From positions 1-32,877 of the forward strand of contig JAZSMS010000063.1 in the NCBI GenBank assembly GCA_045536015.1: DNA of 32,877 nucleotides, read 5' to 3'. Of this stretch, positions 14,333-23,396 are shown one piece after another. Under the pieces are notes generated by a model, which did no database searches, was not told the DNA's origin, and saw nothing but the letters and a program-made list of their open reading frames with translations. Each line of letters begins with the position of its first letter. Within the stretch, counting starts at the first letter, position 1. The position numbers and the translations under genes were made by a program. The stretch is from JAZSMS01 sp045536015. GTDB taxonomy: Bacteria; Bacillota; Clostridia; Christensenellales; QALW01.

Positions 14333-14861
14333 AACGTGTCATCACTCTTTTAACGTATTTTTCGGTTTCTTTATAGGGAATACTATCTAAAGTTTTTCCG
14401 TCGGAAGAATATTTTGTAAGCCACTCAGAAACGTTACCTTGTCCTGCATTATATGCAGCACAGGCAGTTTCCAAAAGCTCAAATTTTTGTGTTAAAAAAT
14501 ATAAATAACAGCAGCCAAGCTCAATATTTGTTTGCGGGTCAAATAAATTGTTTTCATCAACATCAAGAGAATATTTTTGTTTAAGCCAAATTGCAGTTTC
14601 AGGCAAAACCTGCATAAGTCCCTTTGCGCCTGCGTGCGATTCGGCATTCTCTCTAAAAGAGCTTTCGGTAGAAATTACCGCATAGACAAAATATTTGTCA
14701 ATATTATACTTTTGCGCAGTTTCTTCGACAATTTCTTGATATTTAATAGGAAGCTTTTTCTTTATAAAAGAATTGCTCCAGATAAACGTTACAAATAAAA
14801 TTGCTATTAATACAACGCTTAAAATAATAAGCTTTATTGAATTTCTTTTAAGATAACTCAT
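14304..14861 (-). CDS. Membrane-anchored lytic transglycosylase (SLT domain)
   Basis: A 185-residue protein with an N-terminal membrane segment (about 9-28) and one SLT/goose-lysozyme domain: catalytic Glu66 in STESSFR, then GAKGLMQVLPETA and CAAYNAGQGNV. It cleaves peptidoglycan on the outer face, probably during growth or sporulation. It overlaps the coaE stop by 14 bases, with GGAG before its ATG. A polA-coaE-slt order is a recurring one in Clostridia. Confidence 0.92.
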   Translation of the reverse strand: MSYLKRNSIKLIILSVVLIAILFVTFIWSNSFIKKKLPIKYQEIVEETAQKYNIDKYFVYAVISTESSFRENAESHAGAKGLMQVLPETAIWLKQKYSLDVDENNLFDPQTNIELGCCYLYFLTQKFELLETACAAYNAGQGNVSEWLTKYSSDGKTLDSIPYKETEKYVKRVMTRYEIYKDLYN

Positions 14862-15435
14862 TTTTTATCTCCGTAAAAATTTTTTCAGCCAAATAAATAG
14901 TTTGTTCCTTTGTTCCGCTTGTGTTTATAGAATAATCGGCAAGAGCAATTTTTTCTTTTTCGCCAAGCTGATTTTTTATTCGATTTTTAACATCGGTTTT
15001 TGAATAGTGTGAGCGTTCTATCGCGCGAGAAATTTGATTTTCTTCTCCGCAATAAACACAGATAGTTTTATCACATTTTTTATCAAGGCCCGATTCAAAC
15101 AAAAGCGGAACGTCAAGCACTATAATTTTATCTGTGCTTTTTTCTATTAAAGAGGTTATGCGCGAAATAACAAGCGGATGAATAATTTCGTTTAATTGCT
15201 TTGTTTTTTCCTTTGAAGAAAACACTTCTTCGGCAAGCTTTTTTCTGTTTAATTCGCCACCTATAAAAAATTGACTGCCAAAAACTTTTTCTATTTGCTT
15301 TGCGCCTTCGCTATCTTTTTCGGTAACTTGGTGAGCTATTTTATCAGCATCAATGACAAAGCAACCTTTTTTTTGAAAAAATTCTGAGAGTGTGCTCTTG
15401 CCCGAGGCAATTCCGCCGGTAAGTCCTATAATCAT
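14848..15435 (-). CDS. coaE: Dephospho-CoA kinase
   Basis: Catalyses the last step of coenzyme A synthesis. The 195-residue P-loop kinase begins MIIGLTGGIASGKST (P-loop at residues 7-15) and has the CoaE features DADKIAHQV and VLDVPLLFESGLD. Length is typical. Its ATG overlaps the polA stop in an ATGA arrangement. Confidence 0.96.
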   Translation of the reverse strand: MIIGLTGGIASGKSTLSEFFQKKGCFVIDADKIAHQVTEKDSEGAKQIEKVFGSQFFIGGELNRKKLAEEVFSSKEKTKQLNEIIHPLVISRITSLIEKSTDKIIVLDVPLLFESGLDKKCDKTICVYCGEENQISRAIERSHYSKTDVKNRIKNQLGEKEKIALADYSINTSGTKEQTIYLAEKIFTEIKNELS

Positions 15436-17930
15436 TTTAAATCAAACCAAGTCCTTCCTAAATTTGCATCGGCAACTAAAGGAACTGTTAATTCCATAAC
15501 GTTTTCCATAATTTCTTTTAACTTTGCTTTAACTTCTTTAGCATCATCTTTATGGACTTCTAAAATAAGCTCGTCGTGCACCTGCAGGATAAGCTTTGCT
15601 CTATAAGGAGAATCAGATAAAAACTGATGTGTTTTAAGCATTGCAAGCTTGATAATATCGGCGGCAGAGCCCTGAATAGGTGTGTTTATTGCTTGACGCT
15701 CGCCAAACGAACGCACGTTAAAGTTTTTAGCGCGGATATCGGGAATTTCTCTGCGACGGTTTAAAAGTGTTTTTGCATAGCCCTCGTGCTTTGCAAACTC
15801 GATTGAATCGTGCATAAACTGCTTTATTTTAGGATATTTTTTAAAATATTTTTCTATAAACTCTGCGGCTTCTTTGCGCGAGCACTTAATATTTTTTGCA
15901 AGACCAAAGTCGCTTATTCCATAGACAATACCAAAGTTTACTGCTTTGGCGCGCGAACGCATTTCACTTGTAACCTCATTTATTTCTACGCCAAAGACCT
16001 CGGCGGCGGTACGTGCGTGAATATCTTCGCCACGCAAAAACGCGTTTTTAAGCGTTTCGTCACCCGAAATGTGCGCAAGCACGCGCAGTTCTATTTGCGA
16101 ATAGTCAGCATTAAGCAAGACGTAATCTTCTTTTTCTGCTAAAAACGCGCGGCGAATATTTTTTCCAAGCTCACTTCTAACGGGAATGTTTTGTAAATTT
16201 GGCTCGGTAGAAGAAATTCTGCCTGTGCTTGTAACTGCCTGATTAAAGGTTGAGTGAATTCTACCCGTTTTTGCCGAAATAAGAGGGAACATACCGTCAA
16301 CGTAGGTGCTTTTAAGTTTTTGCACCTGTCGGTATTCTAAAATAAGGTCGATAATTGGATGGTCAATGTCCGAAAGCGCATCGTTATCGGTAGAAAAACC
16401 CGTTTTTGTCTTTTTGCGTGCAGGAAGTGATAAATCTACAAATAAAACCTCGGCAAGCTGTTTGGTAGAATTTATATTAAATTCCTTGCCAGATAAAAAG
16501 TAAATTTGCTTTGTAAGCTCACTTATTTTTTTAGAAAGCTCGGCACCGATAGAGTGGAGAGTAGACTCCGAAACAAAAAAGCCGATTTTTTCCATATTAA
16601 ATAAAACGCGTGCAAGCGGAAGCTCAATGTCAAAGTAGAGCGAGAGCAAATTTTTATTTTGCATTGCCGTTTTTTGCTTGTTAAAAATGTAGAATATTGC
16701 GGCGGCACCTTGCGTGCAGGCATATTTTTCGCTTAGGCGCTCAAAAGAAAAATCGCCCGAAGCCGTATCACAAAGATATTCTGCCAGCTCGACGTCGCCT
16801 GCAATGTTTTTAATTTCGCAATCAAAGTAATGCATTGCTGATTTTGAAGAATAAAAATATTTTTCGATTGTTTCGTCAAGCATCAGCGGTAATAATTTTT
16901 GTTTTATTTCGTCTTCGTTTGCACCAAGCGAAAGCAGGTCAAAGCTTAAAAGTGCTTTAAATTCTTCGTCCTCACTTTGTGCAACGGAAATAAACTCATT
17001 TGTAAAATAAACGGCAAGCTTTTTTGTGTTTAGAGAAAATTGCTCAAAATCATTAACCTTTGCTTCAAACTTTTTTTCTTCGCCGTGGACGCGTGAAAGC
17101 AAGCTCTTAAACTGATATTTATTAAAAAGCTCGGCAAGTACTTGATTTTCGGGCGGAAGATAAGCAGTTTTTCCTAATTGTTCCACAGGAACATTACAGT
17201 TAATAGTAACAAGCATGCGGCTTTTTTCGGCATCTTCTTTTCCTGCGCGAACTTTTTCGCCAAGCTTTCCCGAAATTTCTTCGGCATTAGCAAAGATCCC
17301 CTCAAGCGAAGAATATTTGCTGATTAAGTTAAGCGCGGTTTTTTCACCAACGCCGGAAATACCGGGGATATTATCCGAAGAATCACCCATAAGCGCTTTA
17401 AGGTCGCAAACCTGCCAAGGCTCTACGCCGTAGAATTCCTTTAAATTATTGGGTGTAAGCTTGTTTACGTCGGAAATTCCCCTTTTAGTAAACCAGACGG
17501 TAGTATGCTCGTCAATTAACTGAAACGAATCGCGATCGCCCGTTAAAATAACGCTTTCACCGCCTGCTTCGCCAACAATGCGCGCATAAGTGCCGATAAT
17601 ATCGTCGGCTTCAAAGCCCGGATTTTCAAAGCAAAAAACGCCTATTTTTCCTAAAACTTCTTTTAAAAGCGGAATTTGCGGAACAAGCTCCTCGGGCATA
17701 GATTTTCTTCCTGCCTTATATTCGGGATAAAGCTTGTGCCTGAACGTTGGATGCTTTAAGTCAAACGCGCAGACGATGTTGTCGGGCTGATATTCGTCAA
17801 CGGCAAGATAAAACATTTTTAAAAAGCCGTAAACTGCGTTAGTGTAAACGCCGTCGTTAGAAGAAAGCAGGGGAAGCGCGTAAAAAGCGCGGTTTATTAA
17901 ACTGTTTCCGTCAATTAAAAGAGTTTTCAA
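15432..17930 (-). CDS. polA: DNA polymerase I
   Basis: An 832-residue family A polymerase for Okazaki fragment processing and repair. The 5' nuclease domain (about 1-290) has DGNSLINRAFYALP, AFDLKHPTFRH and the Asp-rich GFEADDIIGT. The polymerase domain (about 450-832) has motif A ADYSQIELRVLAH, motif B RSRAKAVNFGIVYG and motif C LQVHDELILE. The middle 3'-5' exonuclease region keeps its length, but the Asp-x-Glu and later acidic motifs are missing (FDLLSLGANEDE), so proofreading is probably lost, as in Bacillus-type Pol I. TTG 17930 with GAGAGG upstream is preferred over an in-frame TTG at 17945. Confidence 0.95.
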   Translation of the reverse strand: MKTLLIDGNSLINRAFYALPLLSSNDGVYTNAVYGFLKMFYLAVDEYQPDNIVCAFDLKHPTFRHKLYPEYKAGRKSMPEELVPQIPLLKEVLGKIGVFCFENPGFEADDIIGTYARIVGEAGGESVILTGDRDSFQLIDEHTTVWFTKRGISDVNKLTPNNLKEFYGVEPWQVCDLKALMGDSSDNIPGISGVGEKTALNLISKYSSLEGIFANAEEISGKLGEKVRAGKEDAEKSRMLVTINCNVPVEQLGKTAYLPPENQVLAELFNKYQFKSLLSRVHGEEKKFEAKVNDFEQFSLNTKKLAVYFTNEFISVAQSEDEEFKALLSFDLLSLGANEDEIKQKLLPLMLDETIEKYFYSSKSAMHYFDCEIKNIAGDVELAEYLCDTASGDFSFERLSEKYACTQGAAAIFYIFNKQKTAMQNKNLLSLYFDIELPLARVLFNMEKIGFFVSESTLHSIGAELSKKISELTKQIYFLSGKEFNINSTKQLAEVLFVDLSLPARKKTKTGFSTDNDALSDIDHPIIDLILEYRQVQKLKSTYVDGMFPLISAKTGRIHSTFNQAVTSTGRISSTEPNLQNIPVRSELGKNIRRAFLAEKEDYVLLNADYSQIELRVLAHISGDETLKNAFLRGEDIHARTAAEVFGVEINEVTSEMRSRAKAVNFGIVYGISDFGLAKNIKCSRKEAAEFIEKYFKKYPKIKQFMHDSIEFAKHEGYAKTLLNRRREIPDIRAKNFNVRSFGERQAINTPIQGSAADIIKLAMLKTHQFLSDSPYRAKLILQVHDELILEVHKDDAKEVKAKLKEIMENVMELTVPLVADANLGRTWFDLK

Positions 17931-18033
17931 AATTAAACCTCTCAAAAATAATTTTTAACTATGATTAAATCTGCCTTATAAAATAACTTGCAAAATTTTA
18001 CCTATTATATTGTACCATATTTTAGAAAAAAAT

Positions 18034-18060
18034 AAAAGATATTTTATAAAAATATCTTTT
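18034..18060 (-). terminator. Terminator after the GH13 gene
   Basis: AAAAGATATTTT / AAAATATCTTTT with an ATA loop. On the minus strand the stem is followed by TATTTTTTTC. It is AT-rich but long, and lies between the GH13 stop and the polA upstream region. Confidence 0.65.
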
Positions 18061-18067
18061 ACTAAAT

Positions 18068-18083
18068 TGTTTCACGTGAAACA
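18068..18083. promoter_or_regulatory. parS: parS centromere-like site 1
   Basis: TGTTTCACGTGAAACA, a perfect 16-bp match to the ParB binding site of Bacillota. It lies 2 bases after the stop codon of the GH13 gene and about 4.5 kb from parB. ParB loads here as a CTP clamp and recruits SMC for segregation of newly copied origins. Confidence 0.95.
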
Positions 18084-18085
18084 TT

Positions 18086-19996
18086 TTAACTTTCAAATAT
18101 AACACCGCAAAGTGCGGGAATGAGAATATACCAGCCCTGCTCGCGCGGGGAAATCTGAACACCCTCTGCCGATGCACCAACAAGTGTAGGCTCTTTTTTA
18201 AAATACGTAGCGTCAAGCATTGTTTCAATTGCCTCGTCGCTTTGGTTAATTAAAACGTACTTTTCTTTCTTATTCAAGGTTCGCTTAATGCTTAAAAGTG
18301 CGCCCTCGCCATCAAGTGCAAGCTCGCCTTCTTTAAACGTTTTATCACGCATTTTTCCTAAAAATTTATACCACGAAAGCATTTCTTCATCCTGATTATC
18401 CCACGGCATCGGCTTGCGGTTAAACGGATCAGAAGCACCCGTAACCGAGTGTTCGTCACCATAGTAGATGCAGGGCATACCAGGAAGGGCAAAGCAAATA
18501 AGTGATGCAAGCTTTTGCTTTGCGCGCGCAAGACAAAGAGTTTGCTCGTCTATTTGTACTTTTGCTTTTTCTTCGCGCGTTAAATGCTCGGTGTTAACTG
18601 AAAGCTCGGTAACGATTCGGGGCGTGTCGTGTGTTGAAATAAAGTTCATAAGCGAATAAAACGTCTGCTTAGGATAGTTTTCGCGTAGTGAAAGAATATG
18701 CTTGCAAAAATCTTTAGCGTCGCCAAGCTTTAAATAGTTTAAAATAGCCTTGCGAAGTGGATAGTTCATAACGGTATCAAGCTCACCGCCAAGTAAAAAT
18801 TTGCGCTTGGTTTCGTAACTGATTTTATTGCTTGCGTCTTCCCAAACCTCGCCTAAAATAAGCGCATCGGGGCAAACCTGCTTAACGCTTGCGCGTAAAA
18901 GACGGATAAATTCGTCGGGAAGCTCGTCGGCAACGTCAAGGCGCCAGCCGCTTGCACCGCGCTCAAGCCACTGCTTTAATATAGAATTTTTATTTAAAAT
19001 GATATAGTCAAGGTATTTTTTGTCAAGCTCGTTAACGCAGGGAAGTGACCAAACACCCCACCAAGACGTGTATTTGTTTGGAAAAGACTGAAATTCATAC
19101 CACGAATAATATTCGGAATCCTTACTTTGATAAGCACCAAGCGAGTCAAATTCGCCGTCGCGGTTAAAATACTTGCTGTTACTGCCCGTATGAGAAAATA
19201 CACCGTCTAAAATAATGCGCATTTTTTTGCGTTTTGCGGCTTTGCATAACGAAATAAAATCTTCATTTGTGCCTAAAAGTGCGTCAACTTGCTCGTAATC
19301 GGCGGTATCGTAGCGGTGGTTAGAGTATGCCGAAAAAATAGGATTTAAGTAAATTACGTCTACACCAAGCGACTTGATATAGTCAAGCTTTTGCTCAATG
19401 CCCTTTAAATTTCCGCCAAAGAAGTCGTCGGCGGCATAATAGCCAAGCTCGCCCGGCAAGTATTCGGGCTCGTCGTTCCAAGTCGAGTGGAGTCGCTTTT
19501 TATCGACTTTTCCCGAATTTTGCGCTCTATAAAACCTGTCGGGGAAAATTTGGTACATAGTTGCACCTTGCGCCCAGGCAGGAACGGTAAAATCGGGGGA
19601 GATAACCGTAATTTGAAAGCTGCGCGACTGGTCTTCAAAGTCAATAACGACACCCTCGCCGCCAAGCATCTCGACGTTATTCACGCAAAAAAGACTTTTT
19701 TCGCCACAATCGATAATAAAATAGTACCACGCAAGCGAAATTGTTTCACGTGAAACATTTATAAAATATTCCTGCAAATAACTGCCAAATGCGCAGGAGG
19801 AATAAAATTCGCCCTTTTGCATTGGCAAACGCTCCTCTTTGCCGTCTTGCCAAAGGCGAAGCGTAACGCTTTTAGCCGAAACGGATGCGTGAACAAGAAT
19901 TTTTAGCGTTAAAAGGCTACCGCAGGGGATAGCGCCCTGCGGATAGCGAAAGTATTCGTTATGTGAGTTAAAAATTACAGTTTTGAAAGCTTCCAT
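18086..19996 (-). CDS. GH13 alpha-glycosidase (neopullulanase/cyclomaltodextrinase type)
   Basis: A 636-residue alpha-amylase-superfamily enzyme. An N-terminal beta-sandwich of about 130 residues is followed by the catalytic barrel, with DGVFSHTG (264-271), nucleophile Asp354 in GWRLDVADE, acid/base Glu383 in ILGEVWED and Asp457 in STHDTPR, then a small C-terminal domain. No signal peptide, so it acts on maltodextrins or glycogen fragments inside the cell, probably with GlgP. Its start overlaps glgP by 22 bases. Codons 80-85 (Asn-Val-Ser-Arg-Glu-Thr) are built from a perfect parS site, and a second parS follows the stop. Confidence 0.9.
   Translation of the reverse strand: MEAFKTVIFNSHNEYFRYPQGAIPCGSLLTLKILVHASVSAKSVTLRLWQDGKEERLPMQKGEFYSSCAFGSYLQEYFINVSRETISLAWYYFIIDCGEKSLFCVNNVEMLGGEGVVIDFEDQSRSFQITVISPDFTVPAWAQGATMYQIFPDRFYRAQNSGKVDKKRLHSTWNDEPEYLPGELGYYAADDFFGGNLKGIEQKLDYIKSLGVDVIYLNPIFSAYSNHRYDTADYEQVDALLGTNEDFISLCKAAKRKKMRIILDGVFSHTGSNSKYFNRDGEFDSLGAYQSKDSEYYSWYEFQSFPNKYTSWWGVWSLPCVNELDKKYLDYIILNKNSILKQWLERGASGWRLDVADELPDEFIRLLRASVKQVCPDALILGEVWEDASNKISYETKRKFLLGGELDTVMNYPLRKAILNYLKLGDAKDFCKHILSLRENYPKQTFYSLMNFISTHDTPRIVTELSVNTEHLTREEKAKVQIDEQTLCLARAKQKLASLICFALPGMPCIYYGDEHSVTGASDPFNRKPMPWDNQDEEMLSWYKFLGKMRDKTFKEGELALDGEGALLSIKRTLNKKEKYVLINQSDEAIETMLDATYFKKEPTLVGASAEGVQISPREQGWYILIPALCGVIFES
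19742..19757. promoter_or_regulatory. parS: parS centromere-like site 2, inside the GH13 coding region
   Basis: A perfect TGTTTCACGTGAAACA, encoding part of Asn-Val-Ser-Arg-Glu-Thr of the GH13 protein. It lies 1674 bp from site 1 and about 2.8 kb from parB. Confidence 0.95.
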
Positions 19997-22392
19997 ATAT
20001 TCTTATTGTATTCCTCAATACTGCGGTCACTTGAGAAGAAGTGTGAGCGCGCAGTGTTTATAATTGCTTTTTCTGCCCAAGCCTCTTGATTAGCGTAAAG
20101 AGCTTCCATCTTTTCGTAGGCCTGAATGTATTCTGCAAAGTCGGCAAGGCATAAATACGGGTCGGGGGTTCCGCCGTCACCGTCTAAAAGATAATTCTTA
20201 ATGCTTGCAACCTCGGGGCAAAGCGTGCCGTCGGCAAGTGAATCAATAACGCGGCGAAGCATACCGTTTTGCTCGTAAAAATCGCGCGGGCGATAGGTGT
20301 GCGAAGCAAGGAGTGCCTCTGTTTCGTGCGCCTTAAGACCAAAGATAAAGATATTATCGTCGCCTAAAATATCGTGCATTTCTACGTTTGCGCCGTCAAG
20401 CGTGCCAAGGGTAAGCGCACCGTTCATCATAAACTTCATATTTCCCGTACCCGAAGCCTCTTTACCTGCCATAGAAATTTGCTCGCTTATATCAGCCGCA
20501 GGCATTAAAAGCTGTGCGGACGAAACGCTGTAATTTTCGATAAACACTACCTTTAAAAACTTGTTTACCTCGGGGTCGGAGTTAACAAGGTCGGCAACAG
20601 AGCAAATAAGCGTAATTATCTGCTTTGCGCGAACGTAGCCGGGCGAAGCCTTTGCACCGAAAATAAACGTTGCGGGCTGATGCTCGGCGTGATTAACCTT
20701 AATATCAAAGTACAGATAAAGCACTTTAAGCACGTTAAGCATCTGACGCTTGTATTCGTGAAGGCGCTTAACCTGAATATCAAAGATAGAATCGGGATCA
20801 ACGTCGATATTATTGTGCTCTTTGATATATTTTGCAAGGCGAACCTTGTTTTCGCGCTTAATTGCCATAAATTCGCGCGCAAAATTCTTGTTAGTGGCGC
20901 TTTCTTCAAGCTTTGCTATCAAAGAAAGGTTTGTTGACCAATTTGAAGAAGAAACAGTTTTTGTAATAAGCTCGGAAAGTTTTGGGTTTGCCTGAAGCAG
21001 CCATCTGCGCGGGGTAACGCCGTTTGTAACGTTTGTAATCTGCTTGGGGTCAAGCGGAATAAAGTCTTTAAACAGACTATCCTTTAAAATTTGCGTATGA
21101 AGACCCGATACACCGTTAACCTTGTGGCAGCACGAAAGACAGATGTTTGCCATATTAACCTGATCATAGGCGATAGGCGCCATAAAGTTGATTTTGTCAA
21201 TATCGTTAAAATAAACCTGCGATGCACGGTAGCGGAAGCGACGGTCTATTTCGGCAATAATCATATAAATACGCGGAAGCAGGTTTTGCATAAGGTAAAC
21301 GGGCCATTTTTCAAGAGCTTCCCACATAATAGTGTGGTTAGTGTAGGAAAACACCTTTGTGCAGATGTCCCACGCGGTGTCCCAGCCAAGCAATTCTACG
21401 TCCATAAGTAATCGCATAAGCTCGGCAATGGCAATGGCTGGGTGTGTATCGTTAATTTGAATTGCAACGTATTCAGGCAAATCTTCAACCCTTAAGCCAA
21501 GCTTTTTGTGACGCGAAAGCATATACTGAAGCGTGGCCGAGGTAAAGAAGTACTGCTGACGAAGGCGAAGACTCTTGCCCGCGTTGTGCGAATCGTTAGG
21601 GTAAAGCACGCGCGAAATAGTTTCGGCAAGCTCTTTTTCTTCGCTTGCGCGAATATAGTCGCCCTGACCAAAGTAGCTCATATCAAAATAAACGGGCGAG
21701 CGTGCCGACCATATTCTAAGTGTGTCAACAATGCCTTTTTTGCCGCCGCTTATCGGAATATCGTAGGGTACGGCTAAAACCTTGTTGCAGTTGTCTATTC
21801 TATGGCGCATATTGCCCTGCTCGTCAAAATATTCGCACACTGTTCCATTGAAACAAATCTCGTATTGCTCCTCGTTGTGTGGAATTTCCCACGCACAACC
21901 GTCTGCAAGCCAGTTATCAGGCATTTCAATTTGAGTGCGGTCAACAATCTTTTGGCGGAAAAGACCGTAATCATAGCGGATGCCGCAGCCGATGGCGGGG
22001 TAGGAAAGCGAAGCAAGCGAATCTAAAAAGCAAGCGGCAAGACGGCCAAGACCGCCGTTACCAAGACCTGCATCCTGCTCAACTGCTTCTAAACGCTCTA
22101 AAGAGATACCTTTTTCGGCAAGAGCCGTGCGAAAATTGTCGTATTCGCCGATAGATATTAAGTTAGAGCCTAAAAATTTGCCCATTAAAAATTCAAGCGA
22201 AAGGTAATAAACAACCTTGCTCTTTTTTTCGTCACGCTTTTTATTGGAGTCAATCCAATTTTCCATAATCTGATCGCGCACTAAAAATGAAACAGCCTTA
22301 TAAAGTTGAAGGTCAGTGGCGTTTTCTATTTTAACACCAAAGTTGCCCTTTAATTTGCGGCTTATTCCGTCAATAATCTGTTTTTTTGTCAT
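19975..22392 (-). CDS. glgP: Glycogen/maltodextrin phosphorylase
   Basis: Releases glucose-1-phosphate from alpha-1,4-glucans. The 805-residue protein is full length, with VQIKRLHEYKRQ-like VKRLHEYKRQMLN, EKWPVYLMQNLLPRIY, and the pyridoxal-phosphate site EASGTGNMKFMMNGALTLGT (Lys in NMKF, about residue 650). It starts with MTKKQIIDGI at 22392 behind AAGGAG. It is first of a two-gene unit with the GH13 enzyme, which would trim what the phosphorylase cannot reach. Confidence 0.96.
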   Translation of the reverse strand: MTKKQIIDGISRKLKGNFGVKIENATDLQLYKAVSFLVRDQIMENWIDSNKKRDEKKSKVVYYLSLEFLMGKFLGSNLISIGEYDNFRTALAEKGISLERLEAVEQDAGLGNGGLGRLAACFLDSLASLSYPAIGCGIRYDYGLFRQKIVDRTQIEMPDNWLADGCAWEIPHNEEQYEICFNGTVCEYFDEQGNMRHRIDNCNKVLAVPYDIPISGGKKGIVDTLRIWSARSPVYFDMSYFGQGDYIRASEEKELAETISRVLYPNDSHNAGKSLRLRQQYFFTSATLQYMLSRHKKLGLRVEDLPEYVAIQINDTHPAIAIAELMRLLMDVELLGWDTAWDICTKVFSYTNHTIMWEALEKWPVYLMQNLLPRIYMIIAEIDRRFRYRASQVYFNDIDKINFMAPIAYDQVNMANICLSCCHKVNGVSGLHTQILKDSLFKDFIPLDPKQITNVTNGVTPRRWLLQANPKLSELITKTVSSSNWSTNLSLIAKLEESATNKNFAREFMAIKRENKVRLAKYIKEHNNIDVDPDSIFDIQVKRLHEYKRQMLNVLKVLYLYFDIKVNHAEHQPATFIFGAKASPGYVRAKQIITLICSVADLVNSDPEVNKFLKVVFIENYSVSSAQLLMPAADISEQISMAGKEASGTGNMKFMMNGALTLGTLDGANVEMHDILGDDNIFIFGLKAHETEALLASHTYRPRDFYEQNGMLRRVIDSLADGTLCPEVASIKNYLLDGDGGTPDPYLCLADFAEYIQAYEKMEALYANQEAWAEKAIINTARSHFFSSDRSIEEYNKNIWKLSKL

Positions 22393-22441
22393 AAAAGCTC
22401 CTTAAATGATTTATAAAAATATATATGCAATAAATAAAAAA

Positions 22442-22496
22442 TTAGTTAACTAAAATAGTTATAGAATATTCTACCATAAAAACGTAAAAACGTAAA
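22442..22496 (-). promoter_or_regulatory. Promoter of glgP with two dyads
   Basis: On the minus strand, TTTACG (22496-22491), 17 bp and TAGAAT (22473-22468). The -10 is part of a perfect 12-bp palindrome TAGAATATTCTA (22462-22473). A second perfect palindrome, TTAGTTAACTAA (22442-22453), lies just downstream in the leader. Either could be a repressor site; no regulator is encoded nearby. Confidence 0.55.
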
Positions 22497-22503
22497 GAAA
22501 AAC

Positions 22504-22529
22504 TGTGAACCCACGTGGGTTCACAGTAA
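22504..22529 (-). terminator. Terminator of the parA-parB operon
   Basis: A perfect palindrome with arms ACTGTGAACCCAC and its complement, followed on the minus strand by TTTTTC. It carries CACGTG at its centre like parS but differs in the flanks. Confidence 0.85.
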
Positions 22530-23396
22530 TTAAAAGTCATTGTTTGGCGAAAGAACAGCTAAAAGTCGCTCTAAATCGTCGCGGTTAAAGTATTCAATTT
22601 CAATTTTACCCTTTTTTTCGCTACCGTTAATTTTAACACGCGTTCCAAGGCTTTGACAAAGAGCTTCTTCAACGCGAACAAAGTCAGCATCGCGCGTTTT
22701 TAATTGCTTCTGCTTTGGCTTTTGCGAAAGAGCTTTGATTTTTTGCTCTAAAGCGCGCACAGACCAACCCTCGCTAACGCAAATTTGGGCAAGCGAAATA
22801 GCGGTTTTACTATCCAGCGCGGCAAGGGCGCGTCCGTGACCGGCAGAAAGCTCACCCGAGGATATTAAATCCTGAATTGACTTATCAAGCTGCAAAAGAC
22901 GTACCGCGTTTGCAATAGCGGGGCGCGAAAAGCCAATGCGCGACGAAACTTCCTGCTGGGTAAGCGAAAATTCGCGCATAAGCGTGTCGATTGCCGCGGC
23001 TTCTTCAATGGGGTTTAAGTCTTCACGCTGAAGATTTTCAACAAGCGCAAGCTCCGAAACCTGTCGGGGCGATAATTCCTTAATAATTGCAGGAATTTTA
23101 TCCATTTTTAAAAGCCTGCACGCACGGTAACGGCGCTCGCCTGCAACAATTTCGTACCTGTCGCCGACCGAATGCACGGTTATGGGCTGAAGCATACCGT
23201 TTGCCTTAATTGATTCGGCAAGTGCGGCAATAGTTTCGCTATTAAATGTCTTTCGCGGTTGAGCCTTGTTAACGTCGATAAGACTAACGTCAAGCATGCG
23301 GATAAATTCTTTATCAACCGCCGAATCTAATTGAATATCGGTAAAATCGTCACCCATAAGTGCCGAAACACCGCGGCCTAAGCCTGATTTTTTCAT
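22530..23396 (-). CDS. parB: Chromosome partitioning protein ParB (Spo0J)
   Basis: A 288-residue CTP-dependent clamp that loads at parS, spreads on DNA and recruits SMC. Visible are the C-box GERRYRA (residues 86-92), ALVENLQREDLNPIEEA (117-133), the parS-binding helix-turn-helix (SLTQQEVSSRIGFSRPAIAN, about 150-170) and a C-terminal dimerisation part. The frame opens further upstream, but ATG 23396 overlaps the parA stop (ATGA), has GAGGAA at the right distance and begins MKKSGLGRGVSALMG, the family start. Confidence 0.97.
   Translation of the reverse strand: MKKSGLGRGVSALMGDDFTDIQLDSAVDKEFIRMLDVSLIDVNKAQPRKTFNSETIAALAESIKANGMLQPITVHSVGDRYEIVAGERRYRACRLLKMDKIPAIIKELSPRQVSELALVENLQREDLNPIEEAAAIDTLMREFSLTQQEVSSRIGFSRPAIANAVRLLQLDKSIQDLISSGELSAGHGRALAALDSKTAISLAQICVSEGWSVRALEQKIKALSQKPKQKQLKTRDADFVRVEEALCQSLGTRVKINGSEKKGKIEIEYFNRDDLERLLAVLSPNNDF

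Noticed and set aside
22504..22529. CACGTG-centred palindrome next to parB as a third parS
   Set aside because: Only the central 6 bases match parS; the flanks are ACCC/GGGT rather than TTT/AAA, and T-rich sequence follows on the minus strand, so it is the operon terminator.
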